Shown here: positions 31,492-40,383 of the stretch, piece by piece
Layout of the letters: every line of letters starts with the position of its first letter
Position numbering within the stretch: position 1 is the stretch's first letter
Source: Oxalobacteraceae bacterium OM1
Lineage (GTDB): Bacteria; Pseudomonadota; Gammaproteobacteria; Burkholderiales; Burkholderiaceae_D
Direction: 5' to 3'
Length of the DNA: 45,834 nt
NCBI GenBank assembly: GCA_004570315.1
Contig: SPQI01000290.1
Coordinates: 1-45,834, forward strand
The notes under the pieces: generated by a model
Told to the model about the DNA's origin: nothing
Databases searched by the model: none
What the model saw: only the letters and a program-made list of their open reading frames with translations
Translations under genes and position numbers: made by a program

Positions 31492-31838
31492 TGTGATGCT
31501 TCCTTCGTTGGATAACGTGAAATCGCGCGTCATTGCGCAGTCTCGTCTACGGCAGGAAGCGCGTGCACTGGATGGCAAATGCGCAAGAACGGGGCGGATT
31601 TTTGTGAACGGGATGTTGCAAGCGGCTGGGAAAGCGCAAGGCTGCCCGCCGGAATCGCCTCCGGCGTTCGGAAATCCGCACCGCTGTTTTCAATGTGACG
31701 ATCGTGTGCTGTGCGCTGATCAGAGTCAAAGCGAAGTTGCAGCGATGCTCTTCTAAATGGATCGATACCCCCTAGGCTGAACCCTGCGCTGTCAATTTCT
31801 GACTGCGCTGTGGATCGCATTTCGCGCGAGTGGAGAAC
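31492..31838. other. Intergenic region with a small hairpin
   Basis: No gene was recognised in these 347 bases. An inverted repeat CGCCGGA/TCCGGCG lies at 31647-31666. Longer frames on the minus strand crossing this region are antisense to the next gene and lack features. Confidence 0.4.
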
Positions 31839-32414
31839 ATGATGGGAAGAATTTTTCAAGCAACCGCTTTCACCTTGGCCGCCGGCATCACTTCGGTCGC
31901 ATGGAGCCAAGCCCAGCCCGACCTCGTCGACTCGACAGGCAGGGCGGTGGGCCAATACAAGGGCGACTCGGTGACCGTCCTCTATGGCGGACAAGTCGTG
32001 CGGATTTATACGGACGCGGATTGGAATTATTCGCTGGGACGTCCCGCGTCCAGCGGCCTGACCTGGAAGCATGTGCCGCTGTATTACCAAACGCCCGATT
32101 GCACCAGCCAGGCCTACATCGGCACGGCGCCGACAGCGCCCATTGCCCAAGGCGCCGCCGCACCTGCCTCGGGCGCACCGTATAGCTCACCGGCGTACGG
32201 ATCGCACTTTCTTTTTGCGCCGTCGAAGATCGGCACGGTATGGACGGCGTATATCAGCGGGGAAAACCCGACGTTCCAGCAGGTTGCCATACAGTCGGAG
32301 CGCCAGTACGACGGTTCGTGCGCTGCAAAGTCCTATTCCAACCTTTGGGTCACGCCTGTCTTCACGCAAGTCGGACTTGAGATCTATGGCGTCCCACCGT
32401 TTTATGTGAAGTGA
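31839..32414 (+). CDS. Secreted hypothetical protein
   Basis: Protein of 191 residues with a signal peptide (about MMGRIFQATAFTLAAGITSVAWS). The mature part has repeated beta-like stretches (VTVLYGGQVVRIY, LTWKHVPLYYQ, SHFLFAPSKIGTVW) and two cysteines, in DCTSQAYIG and GSCAAKSY. The family is not recognised. GTG at 31830 begins the longest frame, but GGAG overlaps it and serves as ribosome-binding site for the ATG at 31839 or 31842. It ends near a strong hairpin. Confidence 0.65.
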   Translation: MMGRIFQATAFTLAAGITSVAWSQAQPDLVDSTGRAVGQYKGDSVTVLYGGQVVRIYTDADWNYSLGRPASSGLTWKHVPLYYQTPDCTSQAYIGTAPTAPIAQGAAAPASGAPYSSPAYGSHFLFAPSKIGTVWTAYISGENPTFQQVAIQSERQYDGSCAAKSYSNLWVTPVFTQVGLEIYGVPPFYVK

Positions 32415-32471
32415 CTTGCGGGCTCACATGCCTTGAGACGTCGGAGACGCTTCCGGCAAACCAGGGATTGG

Positions 32472-32505
32472 AAATGGCTGGCGTGGCAGTTCATGCCAGC
32501 CATTT
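32472..32505. terminator. Hairpin downstream of the secreted protein gene
   Basis: AAATGGCTGGC (32472-32482) is a perfect inverted repeat of GCCAGCCATTT (32495-32505), loop 12 bases. It lies between convergent genes and probably ends both transcripts. The A- and T-rich flanks suit a factor-independent terminator. Confidence 0.65.
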
Positions 32506-32552
32506 GTTCGCGCAAGATTGCCCATCAGAAGTCGTTCGAGAAAGCGCTGTAT

Positions 32553-32927
32553 TCATGGATGCCGCTCGGGGCGGGACAAGCGCACATAGAGTCCGCCAAT
32601 CAAAGCGCCATTCCAGATAACGGGATGCATGAACGCGTCATGAGTCCACATAACCCAAGCCGCACCTGGTAGCGCGCCGAGGATGGCACCAAGCATTACG
32701 CTCACACCTCCGAGCCTTCTCCCGGCGCTTACGATTGGAACGCCGTACAGGAAGGTAAAAGGCAAGGAAATTAAGAACCCGTAAACTGCTATGGCGGCAG
32801 CGCCAAGCACCGTCTGCACAACCGATTCGGCGTGCCCGGCATATCCCGTGACCGACCAGAGGACGCCGCCGAGCGCCGAGCCGATAAGTGCTGCGCCAAA
32901 CCCTGCTTTAATCCGCCGCATGCCCAT
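32553..32927 (-). CDS. Small membrane protein with three hydrophobic helices
   Basis: Protein of 124 residues with hydrophobic stretches near residues 9-28, 38-62 and 75-95. The family is not recognised; no catalytic residues stand out. The start at 32927 has AAGG about 9 bases upstream, and a second ATG two codons later is equally usable. It is oriented against the secreted protein gene and behind the TPR gene. Confidence 0.55.
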   Translation of the reverse strand: MGMRRIKAGFGAALIGSALGGVLWSVTGYAGHAESVVQTVLGAAAIAVYGFLISLPFTFLYGVPIVSAGRRLGGVSVMLGAILGALPGAAWVMWTHDAFMHPVIWNGALIGGLYVRLSRPERHP

Positions 32928-33068
32928 ACGGTGAGCCTTTTAAAGCAGGCGTGACCGGCGGCTTGCAGGGGCGAGTAAAGAGGTGAGCTTACCTGCGCCG
33001 CAGGTGACTGGGTGGTGCGTCATGTTAGGTTTGGTCTTCATCGATTGCCACCAACAGAGCCGTACCGA

Positions 33069-34787
33069 TCAATATTTCGCTGCCAGCACCGCCTTGTCAG
33101 CACGCGGCCAGCTCGCCATCATATCCGCCCGTGCCGTCTCCGAATCGGTAGTTCTACCCTGTTTTTTCAGCACGGTTGCCAATCCCTTATAAGCCCAGCC
33201 GTTGCGCGGATGATAAACGAGCTCATCGTGCAGGGTCACTTCTGCGTCTGCGTACCGATTGGCCCGAATTTGCATCGCGGCCAGACGTTGACGAGGTCCA
33301 TTGGCGAGCATCGGCGGTTCCATTTTTTCCAGGTAAAGCGACATCTCCACCGCCCCTTTCTGCAGCGCGATTGCCTCGCCGATGCGCTGGCTTGCAAAAG
33401 CGATCTCCGCGCCGAGTTGCGCTCGGGCGCCATTCACCAGGCTTTGCACTATTTTTGCCGGGCCAACGTTACCTTGATGCTTTACTAGCAGCGCTTCAGC
33501 GTTCACGTTGAGCTTAGCGTATGCCGCACGGGCATTTTCCAATTGGCCCAGTCTCGCCATGGCGATGCCACGTGCCATTTCACCCAAGACGATGGCCATG
33601 CCCTTCTCTCCTTTTGGCAATGGCTCAGCGAGCAGAGCGTCCCAGCGCTGCAGATTCAGTAGCGTCAGCATTGGTACGCTGCGTACGAATTCCCCGTACT
33701 CATGGTCCCCGCGTACCAGCGTGGCCAGCTTGCGCGCCGCCTCCATCGCGGCGTCTCCCCGGCCTTCCATCAACGCCGCATACACCAAGAATTCAGCGTT
33801 GTGAGGGCGCCAGTCCTTTGCCAGCTCAAAGCCTTGTTTTTTCAGGTCGACTACCAATGCTTCTTCAGCGGCTAATGCCGACTGATTCACACGAGTGGCG
33901 TCGGCGTAGCGACCAAGGACGGCGTAGATGTGTGACGGCATGTGCAGCAGGTGCGGCGATTTAGGGGCCAGATTGGCGAGCCTCTCGGCAGCGCGTTCGC
34001 CCCGCTTGCCTTGCGCGGGCACGGTCACCGCATGAATCAGGTAATGGTTGAGGCCGACATGGTCAGGGTGGCGTGCCAGGCCAGCCTCAAGCATCCGTGC
34101 AAGCTCTCCTATTCGTCCGGCCGGCGTGCCGGTGTCAAGATCCCACCAATCGCCTTTGGTGACGATCATTTCCGCTTCTGCGTACAAGGTCAACACGTCC
34201 GGGTCATCCGGGAAGCGCAACGCAAGCTGCTGCATGTAGTCGGCATAGGCCAGGTCGAGCGGATCAGCCGGCTCCGTCGAACCAGTTCGGCAAATGGCGC
34301 CTGGGGGAGGTGCAATAGCGCGGGCAGCACTTTGACCGTAGCGCAACGCTAACGATTGGATCAGTGCCAAGTCGCGCGCTGAAGCCCCTTCGCTATGCGC
34401 CAATGCGTAATCGACATACGTTCTGGCTTCACTGACATCACCCCGTTGAGTCCGGTTGATGTTCGGTCCCATCTGCAACGCAACGCCCCATGCACACATG
34501 CCGCAACCGGGGTCCCGCGCAAGCGCAGCCTTAAAGTCGCGGACCGCTTCGGCTTCGTTGAACGCGTAGGCTTGGGCGATCCCCTGCGCAAACAGATGAC
34601 GGGCTGGGTCGTTCGCTTGTGAAGGAACCAGCGTTGTCGCTCCGTGCCCGTCGATCACGGGAGCCGTTGCTGCTCTGTCTATTGTCAGGGGCGCGAGGGC
34701 GCATGCGCCCAGCGCTGACAAAGGAAACACGAACAACATCATTCTCTGTGTAAAACGAAGCCGCCGGTATGAGTGCACAAAAGCCAT
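33069..34787 (-). CDS. TPR-rich lipoprotein
   Basis: Protein of 572 residues. The N-terminus has a basic stretch, a hydrophobic core and the lipobox LGAC (Cys about residue 28), so it is probably a periplasm-facing lipoprotein; a start at 34742 would keep the lipobox but lose the basic part. The body consists of helical tetratricopeptide-like units: AQAYAFNEAEAVRDFKAALARDPGCGMCAWGVAL (with a CxxC), LARHPDHVGLNHYLIHA and RYADAEVTLHDELVYHPRNGWAYKGLA. The HLLHMPSHIYAVLGRYADA segment is characteristic of a family of large bacterial TPR proteins of unknown function. It is monocistronic, with inverted GGTACC-containing sites upstream. Confidence 0.8.
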   Translation of the reverse strand: MAFVHSYRRLRFTQRMMLFVFPLSALGACALAPLTIDRAATAPVIDGHGATTLVPSQANDPARHLFAQGIAQAYAFNEAEAVRDFKAALARDPGCGMCAWGVALQMGPNINRTQRGDVSEARTYVDYALAHSEGASARDLALIQSLALRYGQSAARAIAPPPGAICRTGSTEPADPLDLAYADYMQQLALRFPDDPDVLTLYAEAEMIVTKGDWWDLDTGTPAGRIGELARMLEAGLARHPDHVGLNHYLIHAVTVPAQGKRGERAAERLANLAPKSPHLLHMPSHIYAVLGRYADATRVNQSALAAEEALVVDLKKQGFELAKDWRPHNAEFLVYAALMEGRGDAAMEAARKLATLVRGDHEYGEFVRSVPMLTLLNLQRWDALLAEPLPKGEKGMAIVLGEMARGIAMARLGQLENARAAYAKLNVNAEALLVKHQGNVGPAKIVQSLVNGARAQLGAEIAFASQRIGEAIALQKGAVEMSLYLEKMEPPMLANGPRQRLAAMQIRANRYADAEVTLHDELVYHPRNGWAYKGLATVLKKQGRTTDSETARADMMASWPRADKAVLAAKY

Positions 34788-34796
34788 TATTGGGGA

Positions 34797-34906
34797 ACGG
34801 TACCCGTAAAAAATTGCGATTAAAAATTGAGCAAGGCTCTAACAGGTGATTTCGTTTCTAAAGCACGCCAAGTGATGAGGTTAAGCGTTACGGGTATGAG
34901 GTACCC
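34797..34906. promoter_or_regulatory. Paired GGTACCC-type inverted repeats upstream of the TPR gene
   Basis: ACGGTACCCGT (34797-34807) and GGGTATGAGGTACCC (34892-34906) are two related dyads sharing GGTACCC, 10 and 105 bp upstream of the TPR gene start. They may bind a common regulator. No matching regulator is assigned. Confidence 0.35.
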
Positions 34907-34920
34907 ATTGCGCGCCGCCT

Positions 34921-35346
34921 CTATGCAAAGGACGCAAAATGCGCGAGACAAAATGCCGCGACATAGAACAGGAACGCCACCGAGATCCCTTGCAGAGGAC
35001 GCGTGAACCAGTACGACTGAGCCATCCAGAGATAAGCACTCAGCGTCAAGAAGCCGGCAACCCCAAGAACAGAGGAATGAAACAGCAGCGCCGGCTCTTG
35101 GATGGCGAGGTAGCCGAATACCACGCCAAACAGGATCGCGCCGAGACTATGGCTTGCATTGAAGCCGATCCACGCTTTCCAGATGCTCGTCTGCCGGCTG
35201 ATCACCGGCGATGTCGTTTTCATCCCCTCCAGCAAAGCGGCGTCACGCGGATGGAATTTGTCACCGAAGAAGGTGTAGGCCAGATGCGCCATGCCCAACA
35301 TCAGGATCACTCCGGCACTACCAATCATCGCAATTTGCGCGAGCAT
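34921..35346 (-). CDS. LIC_13387-family-like membrane protein
   Basis: Protein of 141 residues from MLAQIAMIG at 35346, preceded by a strong AGGAGGG. Four hydrophobic helices are seen. The conserved loop HLAYTFFGDKFHPRDAALLEGMKTTSPVISRQTSIWKAWIGFNASHSLGAILFG is the pattern of the LIC_13387-type membrane proteins, whose function is not known. An upstream start at 35391 would add 15 residues. It is divergent from a truncated TetR gene, with a perfect palindrome in the gap. Confidence 0.8.
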   Translation of the reverse strand: MLAQIAMIGSAGVILMLGMAHLAYTFFGDKFHPRDAALLEGMKTTSPVISRQTSIWKAWIGFNASHSLGAILFGVVFGYLAIQEPALLFHSSVLGVAGFLTLSAYLWMAQSYWFTRPLQGISVAFLFYVAAFCLAHFASFA

Positions 35347-35442
35347 GTTCACCCTCCTCGTCGTGGTCCGATCCGGTACAGATACGTGCATAGGATCGTG
35401 CCGTTTGCTCCTTCATGAGCTTCCCTTTAGGGCTCTCGGGCC

Positions 35443-35598
35443 GAAACGCTTGGTCAGCGCGTCGCGGAATGAGATATGAATATAATGAGCTTAGCTCATG
35501 TTTTCTACTCGTCTTTTGCTCAGCTTTTTTCTGCCCCTGTCCGATGCCGACCAAACGCCGCCCGACTGCCTTGTCTCGCTCGACGCCGACGCGGCGTA
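35443..35598 (+). repeat. Direct repeat copy A (TetR promoter and N-terminus)
   Basis: This segment is repeated at 45680-45834. From the TetR start codon the 55 available bases are identical; the 80 bases upstream differ at about 10 positions and the remaining upstream part is more diverged. It includes the palindrome ATGAGCTTAGCTCAT. Confidence 0.85.
35485..35499. promoter_or_regulatory. TetR operator candidate, copy A
   Basis: ATGAGCTTAGCTCAT, a perfect inverted repeat of ATGAGC around TTA, in the gap between the LIC_13387-like gene and the truncated TetR gene. The copy at 45721-45735 has arms ATGAG/CTCAT. Confidence 0.65.
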
Positions 35599-35714
35599 GC
35601 CCATCGCAGGCGCGTTCCGAGCAAACCGTGCGCATCATTTTTAAAGCGACGGCTCAGGTTTTGGATGACCTTCCGTCCAGCGACGGCGCGCTTTATTCCG
35701 TGTGTCGCCCCTGA
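35544..35714 (+). pseudogene. Truncated TetR family regulator
   Basis: The frame starts MPTKRRPTALSRSTPTRR, then RSEQTVRIIFKATAQVLDD, which is the beginning of the TetR helix-turn-helix, but after about 43 residues it departs from the family (SSDGALYSVCRP) and stops at 56. The recognition helix and ligand domain are missing. The first 18 codons are identical to the TetR start at 45780. It is a broken copy; its promoter and operator are intact. Confidence 0.8.
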
Positions 35715-35802
35715 TCCACCAATTCCTCTGAAGTGGAGCAGAGAACCAGCCATACTCCCACCGCCAAAGCGAGACCTTCTCACACTCCTACGAGGCACCG
35801 AC

Positions 35803-37296
35803 TTAGAAGCGATAGGTCGCCCCGATATAGCGATAGCTTCCGGAGGGCAATGCAGCGTGCTTCACCACGTCACCGGCATTGAAGCGTTCGTAGTTCAGAA
35901 AGACGGTGAGCCGATTGTTGGCCGCCCAGCTGCCGATCACGCGCAGCAGGCCACCAATCTCCTTGCCTGGCAGGTTTTGGGTGCCGGCGTAGGCGCGCAT
36001 GCCGCCTGCGTACACGGCGTCGTCCTCATTGAGCCGACGTGCCAAACCGTATTCCGCCGAGAGGTTGGTTGTTGCGGTCGGCGAGACCGCCAATCCCGGG
36101 GTTACCATGACCAGGTTGCTCAAGCTGAGGAATTGCCCTTCACCGAGGTAATTGGAGCTGGCATACAGCTGGTTGAACGATTTAATTGTTCCACGCCCAT
36201 ACGTGCCGCCGCCAGATGCCACATCCACACGCGCGGTGAGGCGCGGCTTCCAACTTGACTTCGCAAGTTCCAAGCTGCTGACCAAAAACAGTCCCCACGC
36301 ATTCACGTCGCGATCAGCAAAATGACCGGTCTGGTACGCCAGTGTCCCGTCAAACCGGAATGCATCCTTGCGGCCCCAAAGCCGTGCGCCGTAGGTATAG
36401 CGGTCATCGGCTGCCGTGCGGCTCCCTGAGCTGAAGTTTGGGTTCTTAGTGTGATACAAAAATGGTTCCAAATACGTGTTTGGCCCGCCTTCCGGCGTCA
36501 CGATGACACTCCCGGTAATCCCTTGCAGACGTTCGCCGTAATTCGTGACATCGTCAAACGAGCCGCGTCCCAGGCGGGTGGCTCGAAAATCGAACGCGCC
36601 TACGCGAAATTGTGGCCGATGGGCATATACCCGCAGTCCATTCCAGCTGCGATGGATATTGGGGCCGTCACTCAGACTGATCAGTTGGCGCGGACCATCC
36701 GCAAATTCTTGCCGACCAAACATGGCACCCACCAGCGTCTCGCCGACCGTGTCGCGCACGTCAACGAACAACTGCTGCAGCGACGCGTCGTTCTGAAAGT
36801 TCGCCGATGCGGTGTCGCGCCGCTCACCCGCCTGGCCGGAGGCAACTTCGCCGTAGAATCGCAAAGCTGAATTGATGCGCAGATCCGCGCCTAGCACGCC
36901 ACGAAACAGGCTCTGCTGGTAGGTGTTGCCGCGCTTAAGTTGGGCATTGCGGTAATCGTCATATCGCAAACGCGCTTCGGCGCTCACAGTCAGCGACGCA
37001 TCACCGCCCATTGGCATCGCTTTAAGCTCTGGAGCCGTGCCGGCCGCCCGCATGCCGGTCCAGTCTTCGGCCCAGCGGCTGGCGAACACGCCATTGCCTA
37101 GTTCCGGTCCCCAACCAGCAGCCATCAACGGATAGGGATCCGCCGGTGTCGGCGCCAACTGGCCTGGCATTTCGGTACCGTCACACTTGTCGCGCCCGCC
37201 AGCACTGGCGGCGATAGCTTCGGCATTGCCGGCACCAATCCACAACAGTAAGCCAACGATGCCAATCCCCGTACCGCGAAACGTATTCAACACCAC
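35803..37296 (-). CDS. Outer-membrane beta-barrel, alginate-export-like porin
   Basis: Protein of 497 residues with a signal peptide (about 1-28, ending NAEAIA) and a long run of alternating hydrophobic strands ending YRYIGATYRF, whose terminal Phe is the outer-membrane insertion signal. DASLTVSAEARLRYDDYRNAQL, FVDVRDTVGETLVGAMFGRQEF and SWNGLRVYAHRPQFRVGAFDF fit the alginate_exp family, many of which are general channels rather than alginate exporters. GTG at 37296 has GGAG 7 bases upstream and begins 16 bp after the MFS stop. It is the third gene of a methyltransferase, MFS and porin operon. Confidence 0.87.
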   Translation of the reverse strand: MVLNTFRGTGIGIVGLLLWIGAGNAEAIAASAGGRDKCDGTEMPGQLAPTPADPYPLMAAGWGPELGNGVFASRWAEDWTGMRAAGTAPELKAMPMGGDASLTVSAEARLRYDDYRNAQLKRGNTYQQSLFRGVLGADLRINSALRFYGEVASGQAGERRDTASANFQNDASLQQLFVDVRDTVGETLVGAMFGRQEFADGPRQLISLSDGPNIHRSWNGLRVYAHRPQFRVGAFDFRATRLGRGSFDDVTNYGERLQGITGSVIVTPEGGPNTYLEPFLYHTKNPNFSSGSRTAADDRYTYGARLWGRKDAFRFDGTLAYQTGHFADRDVNAWGLFLVSSLELAKSSWKPRLTARVDVASGGGTYGRGTIKSFNQLYASSNYLGEGQFLSLSNLVMVTPGLAVSPTATTNLSAEYGLARRLNEDDAVYAGGMRAYAGTQNLPGKEIGGLLRVIGSWAANNRLTVFLNYERFNAGDVVKHAALPSGSYRYIGATYRF

Positions 37297-37312
37297 GACA
37301 ATGCTCCAATGC

Positions 37313-38734
37313 TTAAGGATTCGAATTGGCCCGGCGCGCCAGTGCGTAACTGACTGGCGCGATAAAAAGGGCCGCCATGATTAAGGCAGTTGCGACAGCA
37401 AACGCGAGCTGCATGCCGGCCTGCACGGCGTCCGGCCGGGCAAGGGAAACGTCCGCGGCACCCGAGCCAAACGCAAACACAGCTCCCATCACCGAGGCAC
37501 CGGTAATCAAGCCGAGGTTGCGAGACAAATTCAACATGCCGGACACCACGCCGCGCTGCTCCGCGCGAATGCCGGTCATCACTGCCGTGTTGTTGGCGGC
37601 CTGGAAGAGCGCGTATCCGGCCGTAATGACGCCGAGCGGAATGATGTAACCCGGCACGGCCAGAACCGCCGCAAGCTTAGGCAGTGCGATCGCGCCCACG
37701 GCCATGCCAGTCAAGCCGACAACTGTCATTCGTTTGGCACCGAACCGGTCAACCAAGCGGCCTGCCGGCACGCCTGCCAGCGCAGCGACGATCGGTCCGG
37801 ACGACATGACGAGACCAACATGGGCCGGATCAAGGCCGAGCGCCTTGGAGAGGTAGAACGGCCCGACAACCAGGGTTGCCATGACGACGGTAGTCACAAG
37901 CATGCTCATGGCAAAGCCGGAACTCAGCAGGGGGTTGGCGAAAAACGCCAGCCGGACGAGTGGTGCTGGGGCGCGCATTTCGGCAAGAACAAACAGGCCG
38001 ACGCCGATCACTGAGCCGCCGAGCAGCATGGCGTTTGACCAGCCAAAGCTGCCATGGCCGGTCGTCATGGCCAGTGCATAGGCCCCGAGGATCGCCATCA
38101 GCAGCAGCGTGCCGAGCACATCGAAGCGAGCGCTGTTGGCGGTTGCTGGTTGACGTGGAGCTGGCAAGTAACGGTGGGCCAGCAGGAACGTGGCAAGCCC
38201 AAGTGGTGCCATGCCAAGGAAGATCGCGCGCCAGCCAAAGCCCGCAATCAACAGACCGCCCAGTGACGGGCCAAGCGCCGTGCCAACCGCCGACATGGTT
38301 CCAAGCAGCCCCATCGCACTGCCAGTTCGCTCTTTAGGAACTGTTTCGCCAACGAGGGCCATGGTTAAAGCCATCATCATCGCTGCGCCCAATCCCTGCA
38401 CCACGCGAGCGCCGACCAGCCACCAGAGCGAGGGCGCGGCGCCACACAGGACGGAAGCCAACGTGAACAGGACAAGGCCCGTCAGCATCAGCCTGCGCCG
38501 GCCAAGCATGTCTCCAAGGCGTCCCGCGCTGACGACGAGGGTCGTAATCGCGAGCAGGTACGCCAAGACGATCCATTGCACGTCCTGGAATGAAGCATTG
38601 AACGTCTGTGCAAAGGTCGGCAAGCCGACATTGGCAATGCTCGTGCCAAGCGCGGATAGCAGCATGGTGAGCGACAGGCTGAGGATTGCCAATCGGGGGG
38701 AAGCCTGGCGTGGCTCGATACGAATTGGAGTGTT
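37313..38734 (-). CDS. MFS transporter, DHA2 (14-helix drug efflux) family
   Basis: Protein of 473 residues with about 14 hydrophobic helices. LGTSIANVGLPTFAQTFNASFQDVQWIVLAYLLAITTLVVSAGRLGDMLGRRR contains the DHA2 motifs (the IANVALP-type start, W-x-x-x-AYLL, and G-R-L-G-D-x-x-G-R). VVQGLGAAMMMALTMALV and GPSLGGLL are motif C-like elements of exporters. The start at GTG 38734 has AGAGG upstream and lies 14 bp after the methyltransferase stop; the ATG at 38779 overlaps that gene and is unlikely. It should export small organic molecules across the inner membrane. Confidence 0.92.
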   Translation of the reverse strand, partial: NTPIRIEPRQASPRLAILSLSLTMLLSALGTSIANVGLPTFAQTFNASFQDVQWIVLAYLLAITTLVVSAGRLGDMLGRRRLMLTGLVLFTLASVLCGAAPSLWWLVGARVVQGLGAAMMMALTMALVGETVPKERTGSAMGLLGTMSAVGTALGPSLGGLLIAGFGWRAIFLGMAPLGLATFLLAHRYLPAPRQPATANSARFDVLGTLLLMAILGAYALAMTTGHGSFGWSNAMLLGGSVIGVGLFVLAEMRAPAPLVRLAFFANPLLSSGFAMSMLVTTVVMATLVVGPFYLSKALGLDPAHVGLVMSSGPIVAALAGVPAGRLVDRFGAKRMTVVGLTGMAVGAIALPKLAAVLAVPGYIIPLGVITAGYALFQAANNTAVMTGIRAEQRGVVSGMLNLSRNLGLITGASVMGAVFAFGSGAADVSLARPDAVQAGMQLAFAVATALIMAALFIAPVSYALARRANSNP

Positions 38735-38748
38735 CACGGCCAGCCTCT

Positions 38749-39441
38749 TTACAGCGGACGTGTCGCGCGCACCAGGCAATCGATGGCGACCTGAGTACCA
38801 TCCGCCGTTTTGACTGGGCGATCAACGCGCCCCGCCTTTTCTATGACCAGCTCATTGCCCAATGCAGCGACCACGTCCTCGGCGGTGTACAGCATTGCCG
38901 GATTTTTCGGTCCGCCAAAGCCATGGGCGAGGTTCATTGAATCGTGTGCTACGAGCAGGAAGGTGCCGCCAGGCGCCACTGCCTTTGCCGCCTGCTCGAT
39001 GATCGGTTCGAGTTCGCTCTGCGGCATTTGCAAGTAAATGAGCGCCACCAAATCAAAACGCGGGCCGGCATGCGAGTACCGGCGCAAATCGACTTCCACG
39101 AAATGGACGCGACCATCAACATTGCGGGCCGCGGCCAGACGCTTGCCCTTGTCGAGGGCGACATCGGAAAAATCGAGTGCATGGACAGTCCAACCCCGCT
39201 CAGCCAACCACACGGCATTGCGGCCTTCGCCTGTGCCGAGATCGAGCGCCGTGCCGGGAGCCAGATTCTCCGTCTCGGCGATCAGAAATCGATTGGCATC
39301 GACGGTCCAGACGAATTCTTGAGCCGCATACCGTTGATTCCAGTCTTCGCGCTCCATGGTGTCCGGTTTGACAGCCGCAGGAGCAGCCGCAGTGGTTAAC
39401 GTACACGCTTGAGATTGCCCTACGGGCGTTGCCTTGGTCAT
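38749..39441 (-). CDS. SAM-dependent class I methyltransferase
   Basis: Protein of 230 residues from MTKATP at 39441. WNQRYAAQEFVW precedes the SAM-binding motif I ALDLGTGEGRNAVWLAERGWTVHALDFSDVAL; motif II is FDLVALIYLQMP, and VAPGGTFLLVAHD ends the core. This is the tellurite-resistance TehB/thiopurine-like branch that methylates small molecules. It is the first gene of an operon with an MFS exporter and an outer-membrane porin, and divergent from a MerR regulator. A methylate-and-export detoxification route is a reasonable guess. Confidence 0.9.
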   Translation of the reverse strand: MTKATPVGQSQACTLTTAAAPAAVKPDTMEREDWNQRYAAQEFVWTVDANRFLIAETENLAPGTALDLGTGEGRNAVWLAERGWTVHALDFSDVALDKGKRLAAARNVDGRVHFVEVDLRRYSHAGPRFDLVALIYLQMPQSELEPIIEQAAKAVAPGGTFLLVAHDSMNLAHGFGGPKNPAMLYTAEDVVAALGNELVIEKAGRVDRPVKTADGTQVAIDCLVRATRPL

Positions 39442-39677
39442 GTTCTTCTCTCGACGATGTGTATGGATGAACATGGTAGGGGCGAGCGTGGTATGGCGGA
39501 AGGCGCACGGCTTGCACTTTGTCCGTGCGTCTGGCGCCATGTCATGAGACGAGGCCCTTCCGCCCGCTGCGAGAATTCACGGGGAAACGTTTGGAGTTGT
39601 AATGCTTCCTGTCGTGCATCTGAGCGCGTCGAGTTGACCAATGAACGCCGCGTACTCAGAATGCGCGTTCACGTTAA

Positions 39678-39691
39678 CTTGGAGCCCTAGG
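39678..39691. promoter_or_regulatory. MerR-type operator candidate
   Basis: CTTGGAGCCCTAGG, 13 bp before the MerR-like start. The left half (AACTTGGAG) equals the left half-site of operators bound by MerR proteins of the AdhR/NmlR type (CTTGGAG with CTCCAAG); the right half is poor. Confidence 0.35.
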
Positions 39692-39703
39692 CTGCTGACC
39701 ACG

Positions 39704-40135
39704 ATGGACATCGCCGAAGTCGCTAAGCGCACGGGCGTACCTGCCTCGACACTGCGCTACTATGAAAAGAAGGGTCTGATTGCGTCGCTTGGCCACCAAG
39801 GTGCTCGACGCCGTTTTGCACCGGAGGTGCTGGACCAGCTTGCCCTCGTCGCGCTCGGGCAAGCGGCCGGTTTGTCTCTCGATGAAATCAGGTCGATGCT
39901 TGCACCAAATTCAGGAACGTCGATTGAACGAGACGTGCTTGAAGCGAAGGCAAAAGAAATTGACCGGACTGCCCGGCAGCTGCGCGCGGTTAGCCGCGCA
40001 CTGCGCCATGCTGCAACGTGTGGCATACCGGATCATGCAGCGTGCCCGACGTTTCAACGGCTATTGAAGGCGGCGGCGGCCGCCGCGCTCAATAGCCGTC
40101 GCCACGGCGACGACAGCGAGCGTGACGGTAACTAG
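39704..40135 (+). CDS. MerR family transcriptional regulator
   Basis: Protein of 143 residues. The MerR helix-turn-helix MDIAEVAKRTGVPASTLRYYEKKGLIASLG with wing GARRRFAPEVLDQLALVALGQAAGLSLDEIRSML is typical, followed by the dimerisation helix and a C-terminal segment with two cysteines (ATCGIPDHAACPTFQRLL), which may bind a metal or react with electrophiles. It is divergent from the methyltransferase, MFS and porin operon, which it most likely activates. Confidence 0.93.
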   Translation: MDIAEVAKRTGVPASTLRYYEKKGLIASLGHQGARRRFAPEVLDQLALVALGQAAGLSLDEIRSMLAPNSGTSIERDVLEAKAKEIDRTARQLRAVSRALRHAATCGIPDHAACPTFQRLLKAAAAAALNSRRHGDDSERDGN

Positions 40136-40317
40136 CCGGATAATGTAGCCGTGCCGGCGTACGAGTCGAATTCAGCAAACGTGGCTTCAGATCGGGCAAC
40201 TTGGACAAGCGATGCATTGCCAGACTTCAACGTCCTCTTCTCTACGCCGATTGACTCGTATTCGCCGTCGTGAACTACACATTCACTGGCAGTCCATCCT
40301 AGCACTTTAGCTGTCAC
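40132..40317 (-). CDS. Questionable short frame behind the MerR gene
   Basis: The 61-residue frame from a GTG reads VTAKVLGWTASECVVHDGEYE and is open for another 16 codons upstream (as far as VLWHRGIQHNIG). Composition is protein-like, but there is no ribosome-binding site and no family recognised. It overlaps the end of the MerR gene by four bases. It could be a remnant. Confidence 0.2.
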   Translation of the reverse strand: MTAKVLGWTASECVVHDGEYESIGVEKRTLKSGNASLVQVARSEATFAEFDSYAGTATLSG

Positions 40318-40383
40318 CCCAATGTTGTGCTGGATCCCGCGATGCCACAGTACCGGGCACGTCGTTGAACCTGGACGGTGGGT

